From assembly GCA_038502055.1 (NCBI GenBank), contig JAXRKN010000016.1:186001-250000 (forward strand): a DNA stretch of 64,000 bases. The letters are read 5' to 3'. How positions within the stretch are numbered: the first letter of the stretch is position 1; every line of letters starts with the position of its first letter. Below the pieces are notes generated by a model. The model was not told the origin of the DNA, did not search any database, and worked only from the letters and a program-made list of their open reading frames with translations. This DNA is from Tanytarsus gracilentus. Its lineage: Eukaryota > Arthropoda > Insecta > Diptera > Chironomidae. Of this stretch, positions 40,991 through 53,728 are shown piece after piece. The position numbers were made by a program, and so were the translations under genes.

Positions 40991-41252
40991 TCTTGTTTAG
41001 AATCGAATGAATTCTTTTCAAAGATCACCAAAAATCATCCAAAGCGCTGTCACCAGAAATGAGAGAGAGACAAAAAAGTCAAAAAGTCATTAAATTGACA
41101 TCTAATTTAGCTCAACGTGACTGTTCGTATTCTTCTTTTTTCTTCTCTCCAGATAATTTTTTTACGATTGAATCGACACCTACAAGAAATACACTGCGCA
41201 CTCACGAATAATTTTATTAAATGTATTATTTTGCGTTCAATTGTATTTAAGT

Positions 41253-41362
41253 CGAGGGTGGACATTTAAATTTTTAATATTTCCAGCAAATTTTAAAATT
41301 GAAAACTTTTAAATTTAAAAATATTTTAAGCGGGGAATTTAAAAATTTAACCACCATCACTT
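41253..41362. repeat. Hairpin MITE, AGGGGTGGGACAC family
   Basis: The left end CGAGGGTGGACATTTAAA and the right end AAATTTAACCACCATCACTTG are imperfect inverted repeats around an AT-rich interior. It is non-coding. Confidence 0.5.
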
Positions 41363-41399
41363 GACAAGTGAATGAATATATTGAGCTCAACAGTACGCG

Positions 41400-44300
41400 A
41401 GAGCACAAAGAATTTTTTTTGAGAGGCTGAGTCGGTCGAGACTTAGACACAATGGAAACAATGCTCATGACTTCTCGAGAAGTTCTCCATATATAAAAAA
41501 AAGTTATTATTATTATTAACTTTTTAAGTCAATTTTCGGCTATTCTAGATGTGTTTATTGAGTGCCACCGATTTCGAGGTGAATAATTGACTAGATAATT
41601 ATAGAATTAGCTTTAGATTTGTGAGCGCCATGCTACACTTCGAACGCGCCTCTTAAAAGTCAAAAATCATTTATCTCCTGCGATTGTTTGACACGCTACC
41701 GTCAGGAAAGTTCATTTTGTAAATTAATCAATCATATTATGCGAAGCGTCAGTGCTTTTATGAATATTTTGAGCTTTTTACTATTTTTACAGCTATTTAG
41801 AAACATATGAGTGTTCGCTCATTGTTTAATGTTTCATTTTGTAGGTTAAACGAATTTGCCGAAAAATCATTAATTATTCTTTCTCCTTTCTAACGGAGAT
41901 AAATTAGTGAACAAGTGTCAAGAAATATTTTTAAAACATTTTTTAGGAATGAGGAGAAAACTCAAGGCTGACTTTTTTTAGCGAATTCCTCGTAAAAAAT
42001 TAATTTGAAGGAAATTTAAAATTTTCAAAATTAAAGAAATTTAAATGCCTCAAAAAAGTTTAAAAAATCTTCAATTTCATCTTCAACAAGATCGAGATAA
42101 AACATTAAGCTAAACACTTTAATTTGAATGCCCTCAAAATCTCATCTGCACATCTTAAAACTCTTCATTTCATAAATTATCGCTCGCAAGCAGAAATTTC
42201 GTAACGAGAAAAATTTCCCACATCATCTGCGGTCATTGCGAAAATGCTGGTGATAATTTTATCGAATGCTCTCTTCGCATTTAAACACCAGCGAAAATTG
42301 CACAATCTCTCACTTCGGGTTAATAAATCGCTGGCGATTATTGTTTACACACGCTTTTCTACACACTCAATCGAATTGAGCGCATGATTTTATATTAAAA
42401 GTGCTGATTGCCTGATTTCCTGTCCATTGAAGGCACTTTAATAAAGAAATCCACACGAGATTGTCGTTGAGTGATGCGAATGTTTGGGGTCGGAGGGGAG
42501 GTTGGGTAACTTTTTTTCTTCATGGGAACAAAATTTAAAAATAAATTTAAGGATTTTTATAAAATAAAATTTAACTGAAGCTCATTAAATTTCGCTCCAT
42601 AATTTTTAAATGACTCTTTCATCATATAAATAATTTCTTCGGTAATAAGGGAAATGGCGAGAGAGAGAGAGAGGAGATAAAAATTTGTTCACTTTGTGTT
42701 TCCAATTTTGGGAATAGGAAAAAGCGGCTTGAAATTTTTATGTGTGCTGAGTGGCCCAATAAAATTATGTAATTACAGCACAGGTACTACTGCCACAGAT
42801 ATAGTAACATATTATAGACGACGATGACGTGAATGGAATGCCAGCTGAATATATGTTGCACTAATAACATGGAGTGCTTCAATTATGAGACACTTTGAGA
42901 GCACAACTTGCCGCCTCATAACAAACCATTTTCAAATTGGTCAGCTCCCGCACGACAGCAAGGTGCAATCAACATGTTATAAAGCCTAATTGAGTGTAAA
43001 TGGACGAGAGTTAAAAAATGCTGAGGCAAAAGAAAGTGATTGAACTCACGGCGTTGATTTGATAAAAAAAATATTTCAAAAACTTGTCATGGACTTTCGG
43101 GGGAGCTGAAACTGTTATTTAACTCGCATCTTTACAATGTGCGTGGTTGGCTTATGAATTAATTCGATTAATCGGAAAGGAATTGATTGAGAATAAAAAA
43201 CAGAGACAATTACACCCAACGAGGTTGCAACTGCTGTGAGCGCACAATGACAAATTATCAGCGAGAAATGAACATTCTTAACTGAAATGTGAAATGTCGG
43301 CGAAATGTGGATTGTGAAATATGAAAGAAAGAAATTTTTTTTGAGATAACGAGGGAAAAATTTATAAGTTTTGTAACGGGCAAAAATTTAAAAAATTTAA
43401 ATTTATTTTTACAACAAAAGCTTAAAAAAATATTTTTTCTAAAGTTTAAAAATTTAATTTAAAATTTCAATCAAACGACCTGCCAACGAGAGGAAACAAA
43501 AATGAGTTTGTTATTTAAATTGAAATTTCCTCGTAACCGCAAACTAAAGATTAGCATTGTGCGGCGGCATAACGCCATGTGTCTTTGTAATTGTTGTAGA
43601 ACACACGACTTAAAAAATAGAAAAAAATAGCAGATTGACATGTTAAAACATTATCGCTGCAAGGTGGCGTGTGTTTAATTGTCGATGCATTTTAACGTGA
43701 GTGCATTCAGGAGTAAATTGAATTTAACGACTTTCAAGAACTTGTTCTCAATGTGTGTGTGTAAACTTCCTAGATGAGAGCTTCAATTAAGTATTCATAT
43801 TTAGCGCAATCGAGTTAAATTTTTCTATCGGCGATATTTGCAAATTTTACATCGTCAACGTCAAATGAACACATGGCGATGCAATTTTTGAAATCGTGTT
43901 TGAAAATTGAAGATATTTCGAAATTCTTAAATTTAATTTGAAAAAAAATCAAAACTGTAAATTTTAAAAATTTCGCAGTTCAAAAGTGTAAAAATTGATG
44001 AATTTTTAATTAATGACCGAAAATGATGATCGATTGCCACCTCTCTAATATTTTTTTCTCCTTTTCGCAAATTATCTCTTTAATGAACATAATAATGAAA
44101 AATTATTCGAACGTCAGAAGTTTCATATCAGTATCATCGATGCACATAAATGGTCAATAATGTCTTCTAACATATAAACGAGTGAGTGCAATGATTAAGC
44201 ATGAAATTCCATTTTTGGACGCGAGCGTAAATTTAATTGCATGCATTGACTCCTCTGCGATATCTCTCGTCGAATAACGCCGTGTCATTAATTTTGCGCC

Positions 44301-45996
44301 TTCGAACGATCCTCGAAAAAAAAGATAATTGCTTTGTGCACTTTTATGAGGAATTTGCGTCCGAAAGCGAGAGCAAGATCAATCAAGTGATGGCCCTTTC
44401 GGACTTTTAACGACTTTAGATGCTCAAACGTCTTAATTATGTGCGAGAGAATTTCGGCAGAAAATTTCTTTCGAGACTCCACATTTTATTGATTTTCCAG
44501 ACAATTTAAGCGAAATGATGTCTCGCGTATATCCTCAAGTTTCTATTTGATCTAAAGAATAGAACAAAAAAGTTTTTTCGCTCCCATAAAAAAAAGCTTT
44601 TAGCTCACATACGGGATGAGAAAAGATCATCAAATATTTGAAATCGATTATCGCATCATTTCTTTAATTAATAGAGAGGCAGTCAGTCAGGCCTATATAT
44701 TATATTATATGATATTATATTATATGATGTGATGATAGAGGGAATAAAAACCACTTATCATGCATGCAGCGAAAGAGAAGTTCCGACTAATGATCGCTAA
44801 ATTAGAGCATAAGTGGCGACGATGAATTTTTCGCATGATTTTATGGCATATTAAAAAAATTTTTTAGGTCGAAGGAATAACTTTTATGACCATGAAATCG
44901 TTAAAGTTCAAAATTTGAATTTATTTCAAATTCAAAATAGAGTGAAAAAAATTACAATTTAGAATCAAAATTTTTTAAATTAAAAAAAATGTCAGAGCTT
45001 AAAAAAATATTCACTTCAAGTTCAAAAACTTGTTCTTTACTTTATTTTCTCTCTCTTTTAATGTCTTAATTAACCACACTCTAATATCATCATCAAGAAC
45101 ATCCGATGAAAGCAAATTGTGATGTTAAAGTGTGAAAAAGTGCTCATAAATCTCATTAAAGTCGTTTTTCTTAAACACCGCGCTATAATCATCGTCATCG
45201 TCGTCGTGTGCTGATTCAATAATCGCTTCACAATTGCCGACAAATTATTCTCAGTAGCTAATTAAGTGAATGACGTCATTAATTTTCTTCGTGCCCTCAG
45301 GTTGTACACTTTGCACTTTATGAGGATTTTGTAGTGAAAAATTTAACACACTGTAAATATGCGTCATCGGAACTTCAGAGTTGTTTTCAAAGAGCAACGA
45401 TGACATAATTGTTTGGCGATTTTTTTTTGTTTCGTTCGCTCTTTTTAAAAAAGACGTGGGTGGATTGCCGTGTTTCTCTTCAACTCATTTCAGCTATAAA
45501 TATTTTTTTCTTCATGGCCCGCACAAAAAAGTTTCCTGACTTTAATTTGGACAGGGTGAGATGAGATGAAATCGTCCTCAATTTCCATAAAGGAAAATTT
45601 TGTTATTGACAAGCTCATCACCTCTGCACAAAATTTATTTAAATCTACATAGTGAAATTGATTGAAGTTGCTCGAAGTTTGAACGACCTTACCGGACGAA
45701 GCGTAAACTGAAATATCCATAAATGGACACGCGTGTTTATTGGAAACAAGAATTACTTTTTTCCTCTCCAACAGACTCACTTTATTTCACAATTAATTAA
45801 TCCCAATAAATTTACTTTAGAAGGGGTCAATAATTTTAGATTGTCCCTTAGATATGGTTAATTAAACTCTTTATAATGAACTTTACTTTTTAAAATCAAA
45901 AATTGAACTTGTAAGAATAAATTTTAAACTTTTGGTTCAAATTTTGAATGTGTTAAGTTTTAGCTTATTTCAAGGATCAAATTTTGAACTTTAACA
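41400..45996. other. AT-rich non-coding stretch
   Basis: No supported gene. A simple-sequence tract (TATATTATATTATATGATAT and similar) lies at about 44694-44738. A 96-residue minus-strand open frame at 45490-45780 has no recognisable motif, flanking signal or composition that would justify calling it. Confidence 0.55.
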
Positions 45997-46004
45997 CTTC
46001 ATTT

Positions 46005-46885
46005 TAGGGTCCTCACGGGGTCCCCGGGGACGGGGATCCCGGGGATCCCCGGTGTCTTTCCCCGTCCCCGTCCCCGGATTTTTGACGGGGCCCGGGAAAA
46101 TAATAAATAAATAAAAAAATAAATAAATATTTTTCTAAATAAACAATAGCTAAATAAAAAAATAATTAAATACAAAAAATTCTAGTTGTTTTTAATTTGC
46201 AGAATTAATTGTTCTGTTTTAAAAATTTATTGGTGTGAACTCTTTTAATCATATCTTTAGTGTTTTTAGTTTTTTAAAAATATTTAATTAGTTAGTTAGA
46301 AAATATTATGAAAAAGGGTTTAAAATAGACATGTGTGATGGATAAAAAAATTAGAAGAATTTTTTTGCTTGATTTTCTTTTATTAATATTAAAAATAATT
46401 ACTCTAAGATGCCTAAATTTTTTTATTTAATTTTCAAGTTTTTTTAAGAGTCAGTATAGTGTAAAAAAAAATGAAAAATAAATAAAAAAATTACGTTCTT
46501 AAGATAATTACTTTAATATTATTGGATAAAAATGAATTGGAAAAGTATTTTTAAGAATTTTTAACTTCAATATTTATAGGGAAAATCAAGCGCTGAATAA
46601 AAAGTTACTAACTCTTAAAATTTTTAAATCGTGTGCATTTAATTTTTTTGCCATTTTGCATTGTAGTTTTTGCATAAATGAATTATTATTTTGTGACATT
46701 ATTTATTTGAAGTCTTAAAATGAAAAAAAATCATATTTAGTCTTTAACTTTAAATTTTTTTAGGATTTTTGGGTTAAAACGGTCTTTAGTTCGTCCCCGT
46801 CCCCGTCCCCGGGGATCCCCGGGGAAGAGCGTTTTCATCCCCGGGGTCCCCGAAATCTCATTCCCCGGGGAATCGAGGATCCCTA
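46005..46885. mobile_element. Complete hAT-type non-autonomous element with GC-rich ends and 8-bp target duplication
   Basis: The flanks carry a perfect 8-bp direct repeat CTTCATTT at 45997-46004 and 46886-46893. The element begins TAGGGTCCTCACGGGGTCCC and its other end, reverse-complemented, begins TAGGGATCCTCGATTCCCC, giving terminal inverted repeats. An 8-bp duplication with TAGGG termini is the hallmark of the hAT superfamily (the plant Ac ends are of this type). Inside each terminus are about 90-100 bp of GC-rich CCCCGT and GGGGATCCCC repeats. The roughly 680-bp centre is extremely AT-rich and has no transposase frame, so it must have been moved in trans. Confidence 0.85.
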
Positions 46886-46893
46886 CTTCATTT

Positions 46894-49115
46894 ATTAACC
46901 GTTTTATTTAAAGTTTCTTTCTATTTTAAATTTTTTAAGAACTTAATTATTTATTTTTTAAGAAATCTTTTAAAAATTCTTTGCACACTTCACCGAGCTC
47001 AATAAATTCATTCACAAATTTTGAATAAACCACGCCGATAATTTATTTATTTGTAATAAATTACCAATGTCAATTACACTTGCTACAGATAGACACCAAA
47101 TTTCATTGACAAAACACCTTCGCAAAGAAATATCGCGTACAAGAAAAAAAATTATCAATTTGTTAATTTTACATCCGCACGTTATGACGATCGACGACGA
47201 CTGACTGGACCATATTATATTTTTTCCATAATACCTGTTGAATGAAACTGAGAGATAGAGAGAGAAGAAAAAATATAGTGAACTTCAGAGTTAAACAGCA
47301 AATACATTCGAAGAAAGACACGAAGCAAAAAAAAACGTAAATAAACAAGCCTTTTGCCATATTTAAGCGGCAGCAAATGCGAAAATCTCATCGTGAGAGA
47401 GGAGAGAAATAAGCGAGTGTGCCTCAAATATCTCAAGCGATTAAAAAATATATCGAGAAGTCACTACCAAAAGATTATCAATGTGGGCGCCCAAAAAAAT
47501 ATATTTATTCACGGCTTTGCCGTAGATTTAACACTTGATCATGATCACATTTTATTTTCGATCACAATCGCTTGATTGTGCCGTTGAGATTAATGTCACA
47601 TTTTGGAACACGCGCACGCGGAGTAAAGGAAGTGTAATAAAAAATTCTTGAGATGTCATGACAAAATTAAAAATGTTTTGATGAGATAAAAATAGCAATG
47701 ATCATGTTTTAAAGCTTTTCTTGCCACTTTTAGTGATTTAGATGACGATGTCATTGACGAAGCCAATTTCCATTTATGCTCTCTGAGTTACGGTTCATTC
47801 AATATTCAATATTCGCTACCTCAACATGGAAATTGTTGGGCATTTTAGCACAAACTTTTGACGCGGTTGTTAATGCTAAGTAGACAACAGATGTTTGAGC
47901 AAATTAATTAAATTAAGTTCTGGTTTTTAAGATAATTTTGTTGTTTGCGTTAAAATTTCCAAATGTCTTAATTTGACATTCAATAATTATAATCGAGGAT
48001 CATTCCTCTTATACCACCAAAGTCAAACTACCTTTAAACTTTATAAAGTTGCTCTGAAATTTAGCTAAATTTTTTTATTACTTTCCAACATCTCAATCGT
48101 TACATGTTTTTATGAATTTATTGACTACATTTGAATGAATCAAATATGGACAAAAATGCAATGGACTGCAACGAACGCAGACATTCGAGAAAATGAATTT
48201 ATGAATTTTTGTAATCTGTCTAATTATTATGATTGTCAATAATTACCTCGTTCACAATCGCTACAAAAGCTTTACAGTCTCGATTGTTAATAACAATTTA
48301 AAATTTGCTATGACCATGTTTGAAAGGCTCTTTTTTTTATTTCGCCAGCGGATGAAGAAATTGAGCAGGTCTTTCTCACGTGTGTATGCAGTGTAATCGT
48401 GTCGATTAGATAATTCACGCGGGCTTCAATGAAGAAGACAAGAGATGTCATGAGAAGAGATCATCAATTGATTTTACGGCTTAATTAACCGACAAAAGCC
48501 CAAAGGCAAGGATTTCTTTTTCTATGCATATGTTCCATAATATTTTATTTTATCTATTTAAATAGTTAATGTGTAATGTTGTAAATAATGTTCATCAGAA
48601 GTCTGTTCATTGAAAAAAAATAGCAATATATGCTGCGGCATGCAACATGACTGTCTCTAAATGGGCACGAGTCTCACTCTCGGATACTTTTTTTTTTGAT
48701 GCATTAACCACCAGAGGCACTTTTTTAAACATGTGCATTCGTTTAAACAAAAAAAAAAGAAGGTGAATAAAGCCAACAAGTGATATCGGGGAGAAGTAAA
48801 AAAATATTAACTCGTGACGGCTTTTAAAATTGATAATTTTACATTCATGAGATGTAACCAATCCTCTCTGTCTCTGTTCCCAATAGATATTCACAGATAT
48901 TTTATTAATTAACTCTTGCTTTAACGGTTCTCAAGGTACTTTGGTAATTTAGAATCAGCGATCGTGAAAATGTTCGTAATAAATCTAATCTCTCTTTTTA
49001 ATCTTGAGATTATATTTTTTTGAATGAAATTTAATCCGAAGATTTAAATAAAATTACTAGTTTCTTTTTTTTCCACAGCAAAAAGCTCATGCTGCGAAAA
49101 ATCATTTTGTTCACT
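46894..49115. other. AT-rich intergenic stretch downstream of eIF3i
   Basis: I see nothing supportable here. The short open frames on both strands lack domains and flanking signals. No KA1-domain coding sequence that might belong to the neighbouring kinase was found. Confidence 0.55.
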
Positions 49116-49121
49116 TTTATT
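49116..49121 (-). terminator. Polyadenylation signal of eIF3i
   Basis: AATAAA on the minus strand, 33 bp past the eIF3i stop codon. Position and strand fit 3'-end formation of that gene. Confidence 0.6.
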
Positions 49122-49153
49122 CAAAAATCCTTTTTTCATAGCATAGAAAATCC

Positions 49154-50326
49154 TTATTCGAAAACTAGTTCATGATAGCTCTGGTCAAATGTTTGAATGC
49201 GCACGAAACCGTCCTCTCCGCCACTCGCAAAACTTTTGCCATCGGGATGGAATGCTAAACTGTTAATTGGACCGAAATGACCCTTGAGACGAGCGAATTC
49301 CTCTTCATAGACGAGATGGAAGAATCGTGAGTCGAATTTGCCAGAACGAGTGGAGGTAGTTGTTACGTCCATCGCTTCCTGACCACCACCAAGTACGACG
49401 TGATCATAGATTGGACTAATTGCAGCTGAGTTTACGGGTCTCTCGGTTTTATAGGTTTTCAAGCAGTCCAGCGTATCGACATCGAATAATTTTGAGGTGG
49501 CATCTTTCGAGGCAGTAACGAACATGGTCATTTCACGATTTAATTGCATATCTTGAATTTGGCTCAAATGCTCTTTCGAAGAATTCAATTTTTTGCCCAT
49601 TCTTGTGTCCCACTGTACAATTTGACCATTTTCATGACCGGTAATGATCATTTCATCCATAAACCAGAACATTGATGTAATTTTTGACTCCGGCATGGGA
49701 ATACTAACGTTTGGAAGGGCATTGGTGAGAGATGAATCTACGGTACGAACGTCGATTATGTAGAGTTCAGAAACCTGGTTCATTGCTTTATCGGTCGAGT
49801 ATGCCGCTTGATTTCCAGAATAGCTAAAATTACAGCTACGAACTGATGATTTAGCTTCAATGTTGGCGAGTGCCTTGCCAATTTCAACATCCCATAATCT
49901 AAAAAATTTGATCATTAAAAAACGGTTCGTGTATTAATTGCAAGCAACTCACTTCAGATTCATGTCACCACCGCCGCTCATGAATTTTGTTGTTGTCCAA
50001 TCGACATCAATGCACCACACAGCTCCCTGATGGCCATTGTATGTTCCCAATCTCTCTCCATTGATCGAGAACCAAACATTAGGTCTGTTATCCTTTGATG
50101 ATGAGAACAAAAGATCACCCTCTCGACTGTATTTAATTTGCGTAATTGAACGCTCGTGTCCTTGCAGCATGAGTGGTCTCTAAAATAATAATTGCAAATA
50201 ATTTGTTTGTTATTAAAAAACGTGGCGAAAATTTTATTTACACTTTTTGAGTGAAATCAGCTAGTTTTTGCAAGCATTTCAATTTATTTTAAAAAATTAT
50301 CACTTTATCTCACTATAACTTACCAT
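49154..50326 (-). CDS. eIF3i: Translation initiation factor eIF3 subunit I (WD40 protein)
   Basis: Three coding exons: 50326-50324 (the ATG alone), 50179-49953 and 49898-49154, totalling 975 nt and 324 residues, close to the usual 325 or so. The protein begins MRPLMLQGHERSITQIKYSR, the characteristic eIF3i start. WD40 repeats follow with the expected GH...WD spacing: GHQGAVWCIDVDW in blade 2, LWDVEIGKAL ending that repeat, ITGHENGQIVQWDTRMGK in the middle, and GHFGPINSLAFHPDGKSFAS in the last blade. eIF3i is a beta-propeller subunit of the eIF3 complex that helps recruit the 43S ribosomal complex to mRNA in the cytoplasm. Introns use GTAAGT and GTGAGT donors. It lies about 830 bp downstream of the kinase gene, on the same strand. 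Identification is firm. Confidence 0.96.
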
Positions 50327-51154
50327 TATGAGGCTCTTTTTGTGCTATTTCTGAAGTTAAATTAAAATTTTAATATTTTCGGAAATTTTTTTCCGTTTCA
50401 CTTAAGGAGCACTTACACTCGGCACATTTGTAAAGACGGCTTATGTGAACTTTTCAAAAATATACGTTATGAAATCATCTTTTCATTTTTTTTTGGAAGT
50501 TTGACAAATTTTTAATTCCTTAAATTCGATAGAAAAATTAAAAAGTATTTTTTACCAAGTGTTAAAGGGTTTCTAAAAATTTATTTTTAAACGTTTTAAC
50601 CTCCATCTTAATTTACACGTACATAGAAATTATAATAAATTTAATTCCAAAATGCTCAAAAAAAAGATTGATGATCTCAATAAGAGCAGAAGGCATGGGA
50701 GAAAGGAAGTTCACAGATACATTTCAATAACTGAAGTTTGTTTCGATCATTGAGACCATTTTATTAGTAGCTACAGTTATTTCAGTTATCTCGCGAGCTT
50801 CCTATCCCTTAGCTTAGTGTAAAGAGAGGAAATGATGAAAAATTAATATAATTAATCTTATTTAGTGAAGTTCGAGTGGATTTGTTGATGATGCGGGTGA
50901 ATGATCGTGTTTACGAGAGAGCCTTTTTGTTTCTATAATTTCTTAATATTCTTTCACTCGAGTTTGCTCTTCTAAATTTTATATCTAAATGAATGAATTC
51001 TTTTTGATGATGTTTGATGATGACGAAAATCGGGGGCCAATTTTGTTATCTTAAAATAATCTTTTTCTTGTATATATATATAATGTGTGTGTATCTAGTT
51101 TTTAATGTTGTTGCAGATGTACTTTCCTCGAGTAAGTACGCAAAATCATGTTAA
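50327..51154. other. Intergenic DNA between the kinase and eIF3i genes
   Basis: Contains the eIF3i 5'UTR and presumably its promoter on the minus strand, and the kinase 3'UTR. TA and GT simple repeats lie at about 51070-51092. No open frame here resembles a KA1 domain or any other protein. Confidence 0.6.
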
Positions 51155-53503
51155 TCAGTTAAAAGGCGATCCTGTCGGAGGCTTTCCATTTAGACGAAAT
51201 CGTTTTGAGAAGCGCGTAGTTAGACGCTGCAGGAAGTTGCCTCGTTTATCAAACGACGGTGGATCTACTTTTGAGCCGAGGGTGTTGTGCTCATGTGGTC
51301 GCGATTGCCCGGAATGAAATGTATAGCGTGAAGGTCCATTCCTAGCGAATGCAGCGCACGAAGAGCTCGCCGAATTGGCAGCAGCTGTTGTTGGAAATTG
51401 CGGTGCTGTTGGCGGGGCTAACAGTGGAGTATCCTTAACGTTTTCGACTTTTTTGTACACATTCACATTTGGACGACGCGGTGTTTGAGCAGTCGTACTT
51501 AGCGATGGCTCTGGTTTAAATGCTCTCAATGGTTTAACGGGACTCAGCTGTAGATTTCGTTCACCCGCAGCTTTAGGTGTCGCTGAAAGTCGCCTCGAGC
51601 CACTCGACATGGATTGAAGACGAACGACATTTCGCTCTTTTAGAGATTCTGGTCCGATTGTGTGTTGTCGCTTAAAATTTGTAGCTGCAAGCTCTGGCGA
51701 AGGTGGTTCGTTTGTTTGTTTGGCAGTTTTTTTGTCATCGTTCATCGTCATAAATGAAGTCTCTTTTAGTCCCTCGCCATTCGTTGTTGTTTCGCTCAGC
51801 TGAAGTGGATTCTGTGGCGAAACTGTTGACGATTGAACTGAATTTGTTGATGGCACCGACTTAACGGATGTACTAGCAATGCTTGTTAAACTTTCCGGCT
51901 TAGATTTACTCAATTTTCTATTGCCGCCGTTCTGTAAGAGTGAATATGTCCCAAAGACTTCATCAAAGCGGCGACTCGTCAAAGATTTCTCAACATCACT
52001 CATTTTGTAGCCGAGACCCAGGAGCTGATCAATAATTTTCGGATCATTCATCTCGATCGATGGCTCAGCAAATGGCTTCAATTCTTCCTCATTCATATTC
52101 ATCCATTTATCGCGCATAATTTGCTCCAATGTGTATCGTTTTGCTGGGTTCAATGCTAGGAACTTTCTCAAAAGAGCTTCACAATCTGTCGAAACTGTAA
52201 GTTGAAAAGCATTCTAATTAATTAGCGTCAATCATGCAATCGCATAACGGTGCACTTACGATAAAATGGAATTCTGTATTTTCCACGGATTACACGTTCA
52301 CGTAATTCCCTCAATGTACTGCCGTCGAATGGTAATGATCCGCTTACAAGTGTGTAAAGTATTACGCCCAGCGACCAAACTGCATACATTTGCAAGTTGA
52401 GTAGAAAAAGAAAATAAACATGCAAACATTAGCATAAAATTATTTATGATTTCTTTCAAGAATTTTTTACCATCAACTTCCGGACCATCATATTTTCTTC
52501 CTTGAAACAGCTCTGGCGCAGCATATGGAGGCGATCCGCAATACGTGTCCATTTTGTTACCTGCGAATATAGGGAGGGATAGTATTATGATGTAAATTTC
52601 ATACAATGTCATTAAGGCGACAAACACAATCGACTCATATGAGAGGCATGCAGAATGAGCGTGAGAAAGAAAGGAAAGAAAAATAGGGTGGAGAAGATGA
52701 GTCCTTATAAAGGAAAAACAGTTTTTTTTTCTCTCTAGCTACATCGCATCAAGGTCATAAGATAGATGTGCGAAAAATAAATATTTTGTGTTCACAACTT
52801 GAGTGTGCCTTGATCTCAAGGATGGCGATTAAATAGAATTTATTTTAGCAATTGATTTTCAAGATCCAGTTAAAATTTTTTATGAATGAAACTCACCCTC
52901 AACGAACATATTCGAGAAGCCGAAATCGACAATTTTAACATCCAAATTGGCATCGAGGAGCAAATTCTCTGCTTTCAGATCTCGATGAATAATCTTTTTG
53001 CTGTGAAGGTACTGAACGGCCGAGACAATTTGTCGGAACTTTTGGCGCGCTATATTCTCCTTCATTCGGCCATTTTTGACGAGATACTCGAACACCTCAC
53101 CATTGTTTACATACTCCATTATGAGATACAGTGTCTTATCAGTCTCAATCACTTCATATAATTTCACTATGTTCGGATGCGAGAGAATCTTCATTATTGA
53201 TACCTCTCGAAAAAGCTTCTCCAGCGAGTTGGGATTCAGCTGTGTCTTATCAATAATCTTTATCGCTACGTCACCATTGGTCAGCATGTGTCGCGCGAGC
53301 ATTACACGAGCGAAATTGCCCTTTCCTATCGTCTTGAGGAGTTTGTATTTACCGATTTGCGATTCTCTCATCGATGAAGTTTTCTTTGTCGATTTTGCAA
53401 CATCAGCCGTCTTCTTCTCGATCGCCGTATGCCTACTCGCACCTCCATCTGTTACTGTAATATTCGGAGGCTTCATTTCCACTACCGCTTCTCTTTCCGT
53501 CAT
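51155..53503 (-). CDS. par-1: MARK/PAR-1-family Ser/Thr kinase without a KA1 domain
   Basis: Four exons join in phase: 53503-52897, 52560-52471, 52379-52260 and 52194-51155, giving 618 residues. The kinase domain spans about 53-304: Gly loop IGKGNFARV, catalytic Lys82 in VAIKII, catalytic loop HRDLKAEN with Asp175, DFG at 193-195, and activation loop DTYCGSPPYAAPELFQG with the LKB1-type Thr208. [20 protein letters not shown] and GSLPFDGSTLRELRERV are close to MARK/PAR-1 sequences. A UBA domain follows at about 322-360 (IIDQLLGLGYKMSDVEKSL). The Ser/Thr/Pro-rich spacer ends in a basic stretch, LQRLTTRFSKRFRLNGK, then a stop. PAR-1 kinases phosphorylate microtubule-associated proteins and polarity factors in the cytoplasm and cortex. 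The usual C-terminal KA1 domain is absent, so this may be a paralogue (like the fly KP78 kinases), a short isoform or a lineage-specific loss. The family call is firm; par-1 itself is less certain. Confidence 0.9.
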
Positions 53504-53678
53504 TTAATTTCAAAATAATAAATTTTTCTGAATTTTTCTTTATTTTTTTCGCTGCACAGTAAAATGCCAATTGGACTCGAGTCCTTTTGACGCTTACATC
53601 AGTGTCGATTCAAATTAATACGTTACAAAAATTAATTTAAAATTTAAAGTTTAACATTTTTTCAAATATATACATATT

Positions 53679-53684
53679 TTTATT
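53679..53684 (-). terminator. Polyadenylation signal of the 75-residue gene
   Basis: AATAAA on the minus strand about 45 bp past that gene's stop, just upstream of the kinase gene. Confidence 0.5.
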
Positions 53685-53728
53685 TATCATCATCACAGAG
53701 GATTGTTTTTTTATAATTAATCAGTATT

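Noticed and set aside
45490..45780. 96-residue minus-strand open frame as a gene
   Set aside because: No motif, no splice or polyadenylation context, and length within what chance allows here.
46007..46097. GGGGATCCCCGGG blocks resembling a cloning-vector polylinker
   Set aside because: The blocks recur at both ends of a bounded element with an 8-bp target duplication and in a diverged copy at 5.3 kb; no other vector sequence is present.
53076..53507. 143-residue plus-strand open frame
   Set aside because: It is antisense to the kinase domain exon, which has clear catalytic motifs.
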